Source: Hormoscilla sp. GM7CHS1pb (GTDB lineage: Bacteria; Cyanobacteriota; Cyanobacteriia; Cyanobacteriales; Desertifilaceae). From it: 64,000 nucleotides of DNA. The position numbers were made by a program, and so were the translations under genes. Positions 19,632-29,441 of the stretch are shown here, one piece after another. Within the stretch, counting starts at the first letter, position 1. The number at the start of each line of letters is the position of its first letter. The notes under the pieces are model-generated. The model did not search any database. It was given only the letters and a program-made list of their open reading frames with translations, and was not told the DNA's origin. The stretch is from positions 1 to 64,000 of the forward strand of contig JACONN010000001.1 of the NCBI GenBank assembly GCA_014323675.1, given 5' to 3'.

Positions 19632-21036
19632 TTAGACGGCTTTGATAATGGACGAATATTCATTACTCAAATTTAACCAATAGGATTGCCAATCATTATT
19701 AACTCTTAATATCCTCAAAGCTAACATATTATCAGCGTTTTCAACTGTCCACCAAGAACCTGCCAATTTCAAACGTTCTTGAATTACATAACGATGTGCG
19801 CTCTCAATTTTTCCAGAGCCAATTGGTAAATCAGCATCAATCGCCGCTTTGTAGTTCATGTATTCAAGCCGGTTTTTAATGTATCGTACACCGACTCTGA
19901 CGGGAGCAAATTTATCAGCTAGATGTTCTGGTTCCAGACGATTTGATAAATCATTTAGGACTTGGAAAACCTGATTTTTTTTGAGAGCTTGTTTTTGTTG
20001 TTTCAGCCATTTTTTTTGTTGCTGTTCATTACCTCTAGGAGCCGCAGCGGCTAAATATTCGCATAGATGATAAAAATCTATCAAATAGCTAGCACGTTCT
20101 CCAAACAAGCGCATGACTTGATTAACAATCCAACTGGCTCCATCTCCCAGCGCATGAACTTTAGTATTGTTATCTATTCCAGCCCGAAGAGCACTATGCA
20201 GTAATTGATTTCCTGCCTCGTCTACGGTGCCTACTGTACCGACAATAATTGTTCTTTTCTGGGTAGGTATTTCCACAAGTGATAGACGAGCTTCTTTCCA
20301 ACAACAAGATCTGGTTTTCCGACGATCAATAATTTTATCATCCGTCGTTTTGACAATTGGAATCATTGTGCCATCCATTTCTGCAATTATCTGCTCTATC
20401 TTATCTTTATCGGAAATTTTTTCTACCGATTTTTGAGATAATTTAACCGCTGAGCTCAGCTCAGCTCAGCTCAGCTCAGCTCAGGACGTGCATGTTTTTG
20501 AGTAATAAATTGTGCCGAACTAATCGACACAGTTATACCGTAATGTTCTTTGAGCTTTTCAGGTATTTTTCCAAATGGCACATCGGCTCCAAAATCCGTA
20601 ATTGCTCGTTGCAATGGTAAAGAATAACCCCGACAATGTATTTGGGCAGATGATGAAAACGGTCGAAAAACTTTTCTAGTTTTTTGGCAAATAAAAGTTT
20701 GTTCTATCACTTGAATAGTTCCCAACAGACTATGCCAATATAGTGGCTTTTTTCTCTGACGGCGCATCCCAGGAGATTTATCACACGCCTGAGCTTTTTT
20801 TTCTCTTGGGAATTGGCCCAATCTTGAAGAGCATCATTTCCTAGTTTTTGGAGTTCTGAGACAATTTTTAATTCCGCAACGCTCGCTGTTTCACAATTAT
20901 TATCGGTATTTTCAACAAGATATAACAGATATAAAACACGAGCCGATATATTGGGATGAGCCTGCAATCTTAGAGCTAATTCGGAAGCGTTGCTAGTTAG
21001 TTCAACCGTTTGATTATGATTCATGAATTCAGACAT
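19632..21036 (-). pseudogene. ISKra4-family transposase, disrupted
   Basis: Three frames make up one transposase. The N-terminal frame (21036-20707) runs into the next (20821-20471) at a run of eight T (20795-20802), where one extra base is likely. The second frame stops within six copies of GCTCA (20454-20483). The C-terminal frame (from 20378; its open frame reaches back to the repeat) has MDGTMIPIVKTTDDK, ALGDGASWIVNQV, LIDFYHLCEYL and PIGSGKIESAHRYVIQERLK, the usual DDE and helical marks of this family. Not functional as read. Confidence 0.8.
20454..20483. repeat. Six tandem GCTCA pentanucleotides inside the transposase
   Basis: Six perfect 5-bp copies interrupt the transposase frame. 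Because the unit is not a multiple of three, gain or loss of copies changes the reading frame, so slippage here could switch the transposase on or off. Confidence 0.88.
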
Positions 21037-21242
21037 AGGACTTTAGCTCCATAGTAAACTTCTCAATAAAATTATATAACATAAGGGTTAAAAATATCCC
21101 AATCAAGGCAGAATTCACCATTTGAGTTGTTCGAGCCACTGTGGGGCCATCACTGGCAGAGCTCTGATACCGCCGGTCATACAGAGGTAGAACTCTAGGA
21201 CCGGTTAATAATGCCTAAGTGTCACTTTTAATTACACCCCCA

Positions 21243-22336
21243 ATAAAGGGTTGGGGTCGAGCCGGGAATCGCTTTCCAACCCTCCCTTACAAAACCGGAC
21301 TTGCAATTTTCACCGCAGGAGGCTCCCGCTAGTGTTATCCCTTCATGGGTTGCGTTGGTTGGGTTACCCCTTTCCCGACTGATGATGTCGGTTCCATGCA
21401 TTGTCTCGTGTTCTTTTGTCCTTTCGTTGTTGTCTGGGAATGACGTTAGTGCCGGACTCCGGAGGGTTCGTGCGGGAGAAAGTACCTGTAACGTCCCTAT
21501 TACACTCTTTACTAACGATTTGGCCTTACCTTGGGCCCTGTACTTTTTGCTTACCCGGTCTCGGTCTTCATTCAACCATATATACCTTCCGACTATGGCT
21601 CTTACTCTCAGTTCACGGCTGATTGCAGGCGACCATTACCTGGCTCTTACTCTCCATCTTAAAGATGTAGGCAGGTGACCATTATTAGTGTCTGAGGTTC
21701 CGTATCATTTTGGGACTACTTGTCTACTTGACTTCTAACACTACGCCCTATGTCTGCATATCCCAAGCATTACCCTGGGCCTTGGCTTTTTAGAGCTTCC
21801 CTCCCCTGTTAGCTTTTGCTTATCATCTAACTTATCCCCTGGTCGGTTAGTTGTCTGATGAGAACAGTTTCGCCGGTCCATGGATTGCTTAACAGAGGTT
21901 ATAACGTTCCGCATAATCCATATGATGCTTTTAGGCCCTTGCACTACCCCGGGAGGATTATGTGATACGAAATAATCAAGTAGCACGATTATTCACTCCT
22001 ACCATTGCCTTTTGACCCCAGCGCATAAAGCCTTATTTCGCTGGTTTGAATTAACGAGGCTTATACAGGTTCACTTATCGTTAGCCATGAGCATCTAACA
22101 AGCGCGAGGTCACCAGCTTAGGCTGCCAGCTACCCTACATTTGAGTCCCTGCTCTCCACCGCCGGTGATGTCACTCCGCAGCAGTTGGGACCGGTGTACC
22201 TCCCGTATCCGAAGGATGGGATTGACTCGGCTAATGATACCGATTACCCACAAGGATTACACAGTTTACCGGCTAATGATACCGGCTTGGGCTGTCATAA
22301 GTCTTTGAGGCTTATTTACACCCGAACGTTTCGCAC
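21243..22336 (-). mobile_element. Group II intron lacking a reverse-transcriptase gene
   Basis: On the minus strand this 1,094-base stretch starts with GTGCG (22336-22332), the group II 5' consensus. Near the other end, 21325-21291 reads GAGCCTCCTGCGGTGAAAAT and continues to TTGCAAGTCCGGTTTT: a domain V-like 35-base hairpin with the AGC triad and a GAAA-type loop, followed by a domain VI-like stem (GGGTTGG/CCAACCC) and a 3' end near AT at 21243. The middle has no reverse-transcriptase frame. A second, 5'-only relative lies at 55998-56481, which supports the boundary. Assignment is from structure-like motifs, not from folding. Confidence 0.68.
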
Positions 22337-22416
22337 ACTATCTTCTTCATTCTTAGCCAATATTTGGCTCAAAAACTCCATCTTAGGGGAGATTTTTTAG
22401 AGGTAGCAAGGGCAAT

Positions 22417-22517
22417 TTTAGCACAAAGCTTGCTCAATTGTCTCTCGAACGAGGGCCCGGCCAATGAATACCAGTCGTGTTTGCCTGGCCTCCGATGCTT
22501 GCCAGGGGCGATCGTAG
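22417..22517 (-). repeat. 101-bp duplicated 3' end of cobW
   Basis: Nearly identical to 23676-23776, the last 33 codons and stop of cobW, with only a few substitutions. The two copies lie in the same orientation on either side of the RelE/HigA-type pair. This one has no upstream cobW sequence, so it is a stump. It lies 80 bases from the intron 5' end. From 22518 to 22797 I see no gene. Confidence 0.85.
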
Positions 22518-22797
22518 TGCGATCGCCCCTCGCCGTAGGTTGGGTTGAGGAAACGGATGCTGTTGGCGAATTACCAGAACGAGCGATCTGCGAGAGCACC
22601 CGAACAGGGAGCACCCTCGCAGGGAGAGGGGAGAAAATCATTGATTCATAATGGTTCCGAGTTGCTGAGAGGCTCCGCCCCCAGTCTATTCGCCAACAGG
22701 ATCGGGATTTGAATGGGATAAGCATCAAACTTGACATCTGTGCTAATCTAAACAAGAGCTTGCGTACCTCAGTACGCATGTAATAAGGTAGAATAAT

Positions 22798-23136
22798 ATG
22801 ATTAAACCCGTAAAACCAAAAACTTTAACCGTTTATCAGGATGCAGATGGAAACGAGCCATTCACAAACTGGCTGAATAGTTTACGTGATGTTCAGGGGC
22901 GTAAGAGGATCAGCGCCCGGTTAAGACGGCTAGAGCAGGGTAATTACGGAGATTGTGAACCCATCGGTGAAGGACTTTCAGAATTACGAATGTTCTTCGG
23001 GCCAGGCTACCGCGTGTATTTCGGGGAAGAGGGTGATAACATTGTGCTTTTGCTGTGTGGCGGCGACAAAAGCAGCCAAACACAAGATATTGAAGCGGCG
23101 AAAGCTTATTGGAAGGAGCATCTAAGTTATGCGTAA
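22798..23136 (+). CDS. RelE/ParE-superfamily toxin (HigB-like addiction killer protein)
   Basis: 112 residues matching the phage-derived Gp49/HigB-like addiction killer family: FTNWLNSLRDVQGRKRISARLRRLEQGNYGD-type opening, then GLSELRMFFGPGYRVYF and IVLLLCGGDKSSQ. Relatives cleave mRNA on the ribosome. The toxin precedes the antitoxin and overlaps it by 8 bases, the HigBA order. The pair stands between direct repeats of the cobW 3' end. Confidence 0.88.
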   Translation: MIKPVKPKTLTVYQDADGNEPFTNWLNSLRDVQGRKRISARLRRLEQGNYGDCEPIGEGLSELRMFFGPGYRVYFGEEGDNIVLLLCGGDKSSQTQDIEAAKAYWKEHLSYA

Positions 23137-23449
23137 ATACAGAACATTTGACCAAGTTGAAGAGGAATATTACCGCGAACATCCAGAGGAAATTGACAGT
23201 TTTCTAACTGTTATCTTTGAGGAATATGCAAAGAACAATGACACGGGTGCTTTATTGTCCGCATTGCGTATGATTAGCCGTGTCAAAGGAGTTACAGCAA
23301 CAGCAGAAGCAGCAGGAATTAGCTGGAAAGGACTACAAAAAGCATTGTCAGAGCAAGAAAACCCACTCTTTGAGAATGTAAACGCGATTCTACATGCTAT
23401 GGGCTATCAGCTTGTTCCACAAGCTTTGGCAATGGATGTCAGAGACTAA
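23129..23449 (+). CDS. HigA-like addiction module antidote with HTH
   Basis: 106 residues. The C-terminal half has an HTH of the antidote family (TATAEAAGISWKGLQKALSE followed by NPLFENVNAILHAMGYQL). It would bind and neutralise the preceding toxin and autoregulate. The first 30 residues are strongly acidic and aromatic. The pair is complete. Confidence 0.88.
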   Translation: MRKYRTFDQVEEEYYREHPEEIDSFLTVIFEEYAKNNDTGALLSALRMISRVKGVTATAEAAGISWKGLQKALSEQENPLFENVNAILHAMGYQLVPQALAMDVRD

Positions 23450-23676
23450 AACATGTTCCGAAATTATTAAAAGTGCGATCGCAGTGCGATCTCGAAAATA
23501 TCCGCTCACTGACACTAGCCCCACGACTAACTTATGTCAGGATTTTTAACTCTCTTAAAAACTCTCTCCTAAGTAGGTACGCACAATTAAGATCGGTTGA
23601 GTTTAATTGCGCGCACCTACTTACCAGTCATCCCAGGGCTGTAACATCAGTTAAGATTTTGCACCTTCATCCAAAT

Positions 23677-24705
23677 TTAGCACAAAGCTTGCTCAATTGT
23701 CTCCCGATCGAGGGCCCGACCAATGAATACCAGTCGTGTTTGTCTGGCCTCCGATGCTTGCCAGGGGCGATCGTAGAATGATTCCAGCCGATCGCCCACT
23801 CCTTGCAGGACCATGCGCATGGGTTTATTGGGAACATCCACAAAACCTTTGATCCGATATATTTCCTGCTGTCCGACTAGCTGTCGTAATTTGGACATCA
23901 GCGCTTTCGGGTTAAAGGGGCGATCGCAGACCACATTCACCGAATTAATTTCATCATCGTGGTCGTGTTCTTCTTCAGTCTCGTGGTGACTGGGGCGAGA
24001 GTCCAGGTTATCCTCCACAGCGGCATTAAATCCCAATAGCACCTCCGGACTAATTTCACCACTTTTACAAGGAACTATTTTCACATTAACGGGCAACTGC
24101 GATCGCAACCATGCTTCTACTTTACTGCGAGTTTCGGCATCTACCAAGTCTACCTTAGTTAACAGTACCATATCCGCACAAGCCAGTTGGTCTTCAAACA
24201 GTTCCTCAATGGGAGTTTCATGTTCTAAAAGGGTGTCGGCTTGACGTTGAGCGTTGAGGGCATCAAGATCGCTAGCCAAAGTCCCTGTAGCTACCGCTTC
24301 ACAGTCTACCACCGTTACTACACCATCCACTGTAGCACCATTTTTTATTTCCGGCCAGCGGAAAGCTTGTACCAAAGGTTTCGGCAAAGCTAGCCCTGAT
24401 GTTTCGATCAGCATACAATCAATTTTATCTCGACGCTGGAGCAATTCTTGCATCATGGGGAAGAACTCTTCCTGCACCGTACAGCACAAGCATCCATTTG
24501 TCAATTCGACAATGTTAGCGCTTTCTGCATCGTCGCATACCTGACAGTCACGCAGCAGTTCTCCATCAATACCAACTTCGCCAAATTCATTGACAACTAC
24601 AGCAATGCGGCGTCCTTGATTATTTTTCAGCAGGTGACGAATGGTAGTCGTTTTGCCTGCACCTAGAAATCCTGTAATCACAGTAACTGGTATTTTAGCT
24701 GCCAT
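23677..24705 (-). CDS. cobW: CobW family GTPase metallochaperone
   Basis: 342-residue G3E GTPase. ITGFLGAGKTTTIRHLL is the P loop, GCLCC near residue 72 the metal-binding CxCC, IETSGLALP the Walker B region and LLTKVDLVD the NKxD-type base motif; a His/Asp/Glu-rich stretch (HHETEEEHDHDDE) lies near residue 245. Length and the cyanobacterial LLRDCQVC stretch fit CobW, linked to cobalt delivery in cobalamin synthesis; zinc-handling paralogues look similar. I find no cobalamin riboswitch upstream. Confidence 0.9.
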   Translation of the reverse strand: MAAKIPVTVITGFLGAGKTTTIRHLLKNNQGRRIAVVVNEFGEVGIDGELLRDCQVCDDAESANIVELTNGCLCCTVQEEFFPMMQELLQRRDKIDCMLIETSGLALPKPLVQAFRWPEIKNGATVDGVVTVVDCEAVATGTLASDLDALNAQRQADTLLEHETPIEELFEDQLACADMVLLTKVDLVDAETRSKVEAWLRSQLPVNVKIVPCKSGEISPEVLLGFNAAVEDNLDSRPSHHETEEEHDHDDEINSVNVVCDRPFNPKALMSKLRQLVGQQEIYRIKGFVDVPNKPMRMVLQGVGDRLESFYDRPWQASEARQTRLVFIGRALDRETIEQALC

Positions 24706-24939
24706 CTTCTTTCTTTCTTGTAGGATGTGTACCGCCCACCATTAATTTTTATCTTTATCCCAGGAACGATCTGGGATAGTATCTGAGGTTCAGCCTCCAG
24801 GGAAGATTATACCCGATCGCGCTGCGCTGGATATGCCTCAGCATAAGCCCAGGCATTGACTAAATCGGGAGCATGTCAGTTTTGTAGGTAAGAGTTCAAT
24901 ATGGTATAATAGAACAGTTGCTCAACCACCCATAAACTA

Positions 24940-25627
24940 ATGACACCTGAGAAAGAACAAGCGAAACCAAAAACATTTGGATGCTATAGGAGAAATTATT
25001 TATGAAGAAACAGAACCAAACCAGTTGAAGGATTTAGAAACAATAGAAAAAACTGTGAGAGATAAAATTCAGTCTCATGTAAGTCCTCAGATTGGCTCTT
25101 TTTTTATAAAAAAAGCAACAGGGACAAACAAGGGAAGGAAAAGAAAATTGAAAAGTTGCTTGGGTAAATTGACGATAACGGAGAAACAATGTCAACGGTT
25201 AGGAGTCAAACCTCATAATCAGTTAAGCCCATTATTAGAAAAATGTTGTCTCCGGATCAGTGCCAATGTTTCTTACGAAAATACCGCTAAGGATGTTAAA
25301 TATTTAACAGTCATATATGTATCAGCTAAAACACAACAGAGGTTGGTCCATCGAACTGAATTTAACATGGCTAAAGTTTCCTCCGAAATTAAAGAATTGT
25401 GTGTAGACGGTGGTAAAGTTAGGCTAAGAACACCCTTGGGAGAAGCCTATCAGTGGCGCGATTACAAGGGACTCTGTATTAATAAAGAAGTTACTGTTGC
25501 CTTTTTTCAGGAGAATCAAACCTTAATTGATTGGGTAAATCGACAATCTTTAGCGACGATGCTGATATTCTGCTTGAGGCGCCGATCGGAGTTTTTGAGA
25601 AAGTCTCTTGCTTTCACAACCCCTTGA
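24940..25627 (+). pseudogene. N-terminal remnant of an ISKra4-type transposase
   Basis: From an ATG at 24940 (MTPEKEQAKPKTF), one base is missing near 24975 before LDAIGEIIYEETEPNQLKDL. The frame then holds KRKLKSCLGKLTITEKQCQR and IKELCVDGGKVRLRTPLGEA, typical of a cyanobacterial ISKra4 subgroup, and breaks down after DWVNRQSL. The catalytic C-terminal half is absent. A TATAAT at 24904-24909 may be its promoter. Confidence 0.65.
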
Positions 25628-25670
25628 AAGCTTGACGGTTGTCCATTTCCTCTGAGATGGGTGTCACCTC

Positions 25671-25945
25671 CTAAAAAAAGTAACCGTAGTCGTTTCCGGC
25701 GACATGTAGGTATATTTTTGTCGATCTTCTGTCCGCTGGATGAATTTCTAAAGCACTATCACTGGCATCTTGTTGAATGACGAATGTACCGAATGTTCGG
25801 TCAGCTTTAGCTCGATCTTCAAAAACTTTAAATGTGAGGACGCTAGTTAATACTACTACCCCATCAACATGGCGATCGAGCGCATCAATTTCTTGGGTAT
25901 CATAATAATTTTACCGGGAACAGCAATTGATTTCGTCAGCTGCAC
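25671..25945 (-). pseudogene. Unrecognised coding remnant
   Basis: On the minus strand QLTKSIAVPGKII shifts by one base to DTQEIDALDRHVDGVVVLTS and runs to EIHPADRRSTKIYLHVAGND before TAG at 25671. Codon use looks coding, but there is no start and I do not recognise the family. From 25946 to 26277 I see no gene, only HIP1 sites and an AT-rich patch. Confidence 0.35.
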
Positions 25946-26277
25946 AATCGGGAGTTTTTCTCTCCGATCGCCTGACGGCACCGGCGTTCAGTGGATGACT
26001 GTTTTGCCGCTACCTTCATTATAGCCACGAGCCCGATCGATCGATGTAAAGAAATAATAATTTTTTATATCGATATGGCGATCTGGTTACAAAAATTAAC
26101 ATTTAGGAGGGTGAGCACCTCCGACTATCAGGGTACATTATACTCTAAATTAGGGACAGAGGGTTAGAGGCGGTAGTTGGCCACCGGTCCCAGGGTAAGG
26201 AGAGAAAACCCATGAGGATCAAAGCGCGATCGCACGAATTGTCAAGACCTTGAAGTAGCTTGGTATTGAGGAGTAAG

Positions 26278-26598
26278 ATGAAAGATAGGTTAACAGTAAT
26301 TATCGCCCAACTGCGCCAAGCCCTTGAAAGGATGTATGGAGAACAATTAGTTAAAATAATGCTGTTTGGATCTCAAGCGAGAGGCGATGCTAGACCTGAC
26401 TCGGATATTGATATCTTAATTGTTCTCAACCAGCCATTTAATTATGGAGATGAAAATGAGCGAATTAGCTTTCCAGTTGCAGAAATTTGTCTAGAGTATA
26501 ATGTTATAATTAGTTTTGTATTGGCCACAATGGAGCAATTTCAGTATCAGAATAGTGGATTTTTCAGAAATGTTCGCAGAGAAGGAATAGCAGTATGA
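26278..26598 (+). CDS. Orphan MNT-type nucleotidyltransferase
   Basis: 106 residues from the ATG at 26278, which follows GAGGAGTAAG; the frame also opens at TTG 26260. GSQARGDARPDSDIDIL is the GS-X10-DXD active site. Unlike the other two in the window it has no HEPN partner: 5-FCL follows directly. Either a solitary antitoxin-like enzyme or a module that lost its toxin. Confidence 0.82.
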   Translation: MKDRLTVIIAQLRQALERMYGEQLVKIMLFGSQARGDARPDSDIDILIVLNQPFNYGDENERISFPVAEICLEYNVIISFVLATMEQFQYQNSGFFRNVRREGIAV

Positions 26599-26634
26599 TA
26601 TAATCCCAATATACTCTAGGTTAATGGATTCATA

Positions 26635-27198
26635 ATGGAAAAAGCAAAGTTAAGACGATCGCTCCTAAAAACCCGCAAGGATATGTCAGTGGAAGAATGG
26701 CGCGAAAAAAGCGATCGCATCTGTAGCCACCTGCAATCTTCACCTTGGTTTGCGGAGGCGAAAACGGTGCTAGCTTACTTCAGCTTTCGCCAAGAACCGG
26801 ACCTCAGTCCCCTGTTTACAGATAACCATACTTGGGGATTTCCTAGATGCGTTGATAAATGTCTTTCCTGGCACCACTGGCAGCCCGGAGAACCCCTGGA
26901 AAAAAATATTTATGGCATTTTTGAACCCTCGGCTGATTCCCCCACCCTACAGCCCGATGCCGTAGATTTAATCCTCGTACCCGCGATCGCCTGTGACGAA
27001 CGGGGCTATCGCTTGGGTTATGGCGGCGGTTTTTACGATCGCCTCCTGAGTGCGGAATCGGAATGGTCATCTCATGCTACCATTGGCATTATCTTCGAGG
27101 AAGCCTTTTTCCCACTGTTACCGACAGAAGAGTGGGACCGCCCCTTACAAGCTGTTTGTACGGAAAAAGGTTTGAGGGAAATCATCTCGGATGGTTGA
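26635..27198 (+). CDS. 5-formyltetrahydrofolate cyclo-ligase
   Basis: 187-residue 5-FCL (MTHF synthetase), which converts 5-formyl-THF with ATP to 5,10-methenyl-THF in folate recycling. KAKLRRSLLKTRKDMS opens the N-terminal basic helix; DLILVPAIACDERGYRLGYG and GGFYDRLL form the conserved nucleotide-binding signature. A TATAAT-like sequence at 26599 just after the nucleotidyltransferase stop could be its own promoter. Confidence 0.93.
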   Translation: MEKAKLRRSLLKTRKDMSVEEWREKSDRICSHLQSSPWFAEAKTVLAYFSFRQEPDLSPLFTDNHTWGFPRCVDKCLSWHHWQPGEPLEKNIYGIFEPSADSPTLQPDAVDLILVPAIACDERGYRLGYGGGFYDRLLSAESEWSSHATIGIIFEEAFFPLLPTEEWDRPLQAVCTEKGLREIISDG

Positions 27199-27290
27199 TT
27201 TGACAACAAGAGGCAGAGCCTCTATAATATCGTTACCAGGGAGACCCTGGTAACGAGGGACGAGGGTAATAAGGAAAAGCAGGTATTGAC

Positions 27291-28727
27291 ATGATAGATT
27301 TCAACGAGGTCAGGGCGGAGTTCCAGAGAATTTGGGGTTATGAGGATTTCCGCCCGCCCCAAGGGGAAATTATTCGCAGTCTCTTGGCACAACGGGATGC
27401 TTTGATCGTGATGCCAACCGGTGGGGGAAAGTCGATTTGCTTCCAACTCCCAGCTTTGCTACAATCGGGAGTGACTCTGGTGGTGTCTCCCCTGGTGGCC
27501 CTGATGGAAAATCAGGTGCAAGAATTACGTCAGCTACAGTTGCAGGCGGCTTTAATTCATAGTGAATTGTCAACCAGAGATAAGAAAAAAACTCTGCAAG
27601 CATTGGAAAAACAACAGTTACGGTTACTTTACCTTTCCCCAGAAACCTTATTGAGTCCCCCGGTTTGGGAACGGTTGTCTCAACCCCAGTTGAAAATTAA
27701 TGGCTTGATTCTCGATGAAGCTCATTGTCTGGTACAGTGGGGGGAAACTTTTCGTCCCGCTTATCGCCGGTTGGGGGCTGTCCGTCCCGCTTTGTTAAAG
27801 TCGAAACCCCCGGGGTCGAAACTCCCGATCGCGGCTTTCACGGCGACGGCGGACCCGGATGCACAGCAGATTATTCGCCAAGTCTTACAACTGCGCAAAC
27901 CCCAACCTTTCTTACTCAACCCCTATCGTGCTAACTTAAACTTAAAAGTGCAAATTGTCTGGACTCCCCGGGGACGCCGCCAACAGTTGTTAAAGTATAT
28001 CCAAGCTAGACGGAAACAATCTGGTTTAGTGTATGTTAGAACTAGGCGAGATAGCGAGGAACTGGCGGGGTGGCTGGGGGAAAGTCGCTTTCAGACCGCT
28101 GCTTACCACGCGGGGTTGAGTCCCGACGAACGCCGTACTATTGAAAAGGATTGGCAGAGTGGTAAGATTCAGTTTGTTGTCTGTACTTGCGCCTTTGGCA
28201 TGGGGATAAATAAGCCCGATGTCCGCTGGGTGATTCATTTCCACTCCCCTCTGCTATTATCGGAATATGTCCAAGAAGTGGGACGTGGTGGCAGAGATGG
28301 GAAACCGGCTGAAGCCCTCACCCTGATTAGCGAACCGACGGGATTGTTAGACCCGGCAGATAAGCAACGACGGCAGTTTTTTACGGATAGAATGCGCCAG
28401 CAATATCAAAAGGCTCAGCAATTGGCAAAAAATCTCCCCGTTAAGGGCGATGTTAACGCTGTGAAAGCTGAATTTAAGGATGGCCCGATCGCCCTTTCTC
28501 TTCTCCACAGCGGCGGACAGCTAAAATGGCTCGACCCTTTCCATTATAAGATAGATCCCTCGGTAAAAGGGCAGCCATCGGACCAATCCCGGGCCGCCCT
28601 ACTAATGGAAAAGTATCTGACAACCCGTGATTGTCGCTGGAAGTTTTTATTAACAGCCTTCGGCTTTACTCCCGCTACTAATTATCGCTGCGGTCACTGC
28701 GATAACTGTACCAAAACCAAATCTTAA
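27291..28727 (+). CDS. RecQ-type ATP-dependent DNA helicase (short form)
   Basis: 478-residue superfamily 2 helicase. IVMPTGGGKSICFQLPA is Walker A, LILDEAHCLVQWGETFRPAY motif II plus the aromatic-rich loop, AFTATADP motif III, GMGINKPDVRWVIHF motif V and YVQEVGRGGRDGKPAEALT motif VI. It ends with a CGHCDNC zinc cluster, so the RQC zinc part is present in reduced form, and there is no HRDC domain. Role in DNA repair and recombination is inferred from family. A dispersed taccaggg-type hairpin repeat lies just upstream. Confidence 0.9.
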   Translation: MIDFNEVRAEFQRIWGYEDFRPPQGEIIRSLLAQRDALIVMPTGGGKSICFQLPALLQSGVTLVVSPLVALMENQVQELRQLQLQAALIHSELSTRDKKKTLQALEKQQLRLLYLSPETLLSPPVWERLSQPQLKINGLILDEAHCLVQWGETFRPAYRRLGAVRPALLKSKPPGSKLPIAAFTATADPDAQQIIRQVLQLRKPQPFLLNPYRANLNLKVQIVWTPRGRRQQLLKYIQARRKQSGLVYVRTRRDSEELAGWLGESRFQTAAYHAGLSPDERRTIEKDWQSGKIQFVVCTCAFGMGINKPDVRWVIHFHSPLLLSEYVQEVGRGGRDGKPAEALTLISEPTGLLDPADKQRRQFFTDRMRQQYQKAQQLAKNLPVKGDVNAVKAEFKDGPIALSLLHSGGQLKWLDPFHYKIDPSVKGQPSDQSRAALLMEKYLTTRDCRWKFLLTAFGFTPATNYRCGHCDNCTKTKS

Positions 28728-28808
28728 CCTCCAGTAAACCTAAAAATAACCCGTTCTTTAGCTGTATTACCTAAAATAGTAGCCAAGTTTTAACCCCGGA
28801 AAAGTAGT

Positions 28809-29441
28809 ATGGTCTATTCTTTGGCGTCAGAGGCAGTTGATGAACGAGATTTACGTCAGTTGCTCGAAGAAATATATCAAGAACGCAGTCTCAGCTTTTT
28901 CTGTAGCGGTCAAAATATTCCCATGGGCGATCGGGATATCTGGGTGGTCTATCGGGGCGTGGTGCAATTGAATATTCTCTATGCCAGTGGGGAAGAGGGT
29001 TTGCTGGGTTTGGCCGCCGATTATATGCCCTTTGGTCTGCCTCTGACCGCGATCGATGCCTACTACGCAACGGCCCTATCAGATGTAGATTTAATGCGTT
29101 TGACGGTATCGGAGGTGGGCCAGTCTCCTACCCTGGCCCAAAGTATTTGGCGTCAGATGAACCGCCGGTTGCGGCAAACAGAGGCCATGTTGGCCCTAGT
29201 GGGCCATCGGCGGATTAAAGACCGACTCGTGCATCTGCTGCTATTGTTAAAGGAGGAAATCGGTCAGCCAGTATCGGAGGGAACTCGCCTGAATGTGAAG
29301 CTGACTCACCAGCATTTAGCTAATGCTATTGGTACTACCCGCGTTACCGTCACGAGGCTGTTGGGTGAATTGCGCAAGGAGGGTTGGCTGAATATTGACT
29401 GGCAACGTCATATAATTATTCGGCCTAGCATGAGGGGGTAA
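28809..29441 (+). CDS. Crp/Fnr family transcriptional regulator
   Basis: 210 residues with an N-terminal effector-type domain (about 20-110) and a C-terminal winged HTH (about 140-205; LTHQHLANAIGTTRVTVTRL). The effector part lacks the cAMP-binding RXXA signature, so it is not a classical CRP. NtcA is unlikely because its signature region differs. Targets unknown. Confidence 0.85.
   Translation: MVYSLASEAVDERDLRQLLEEIYQERSLSFFCSGQNIPMGDRDIWVVYRGVVQLNILYASGEEGLLGLAADYMPFGLPLTAIDAYYATALSDVDLMRLTVSEVGQSPTLAQSIWRQMNRRLRQTEAMLALVGHRRIKDRLVHLLLLLKEEIGQPVSEGTRLNVKLTHQHLANAIGTTRVTVTRLLGELRKEGWLNIDWQRHIIIRPSMRG

Larger units (their letters stand above)
19453..21239 (-). mobile_element. ISKra4-type insertion sequence with 24-bp perfect inverted repeats
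   Basis: 1,787 bp bounded by identical 24-bp inverted repeats, 19453-19476 (GGGTGTAATTAAAAGTGACA...) and its reverse complement at 21216-21239. It encloses one transposase, read on the minus strand and broken. I see no clear target duplication. Its right edge stands 3 bases from the predicted 3' end of a group II intron on the same strand. Confidence 0.82.

Noticed and set aside
21741..21986. 81-residue minus-strand frame (and 55988-56173)
   Set aside because: Both lie in the conserved RNA part of the group II introns; similarity is explained by RNA.
21243..22336. Reverse transcriptase or maturase inside the intron
   Set aside because: No YADD-type or domain X sequence in any frame.
24706..24939. 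Cobalamin riboswitch upstream of cobW
   Set aside because: The B12 box (GCCACTG context) is not seen on the minus strand.
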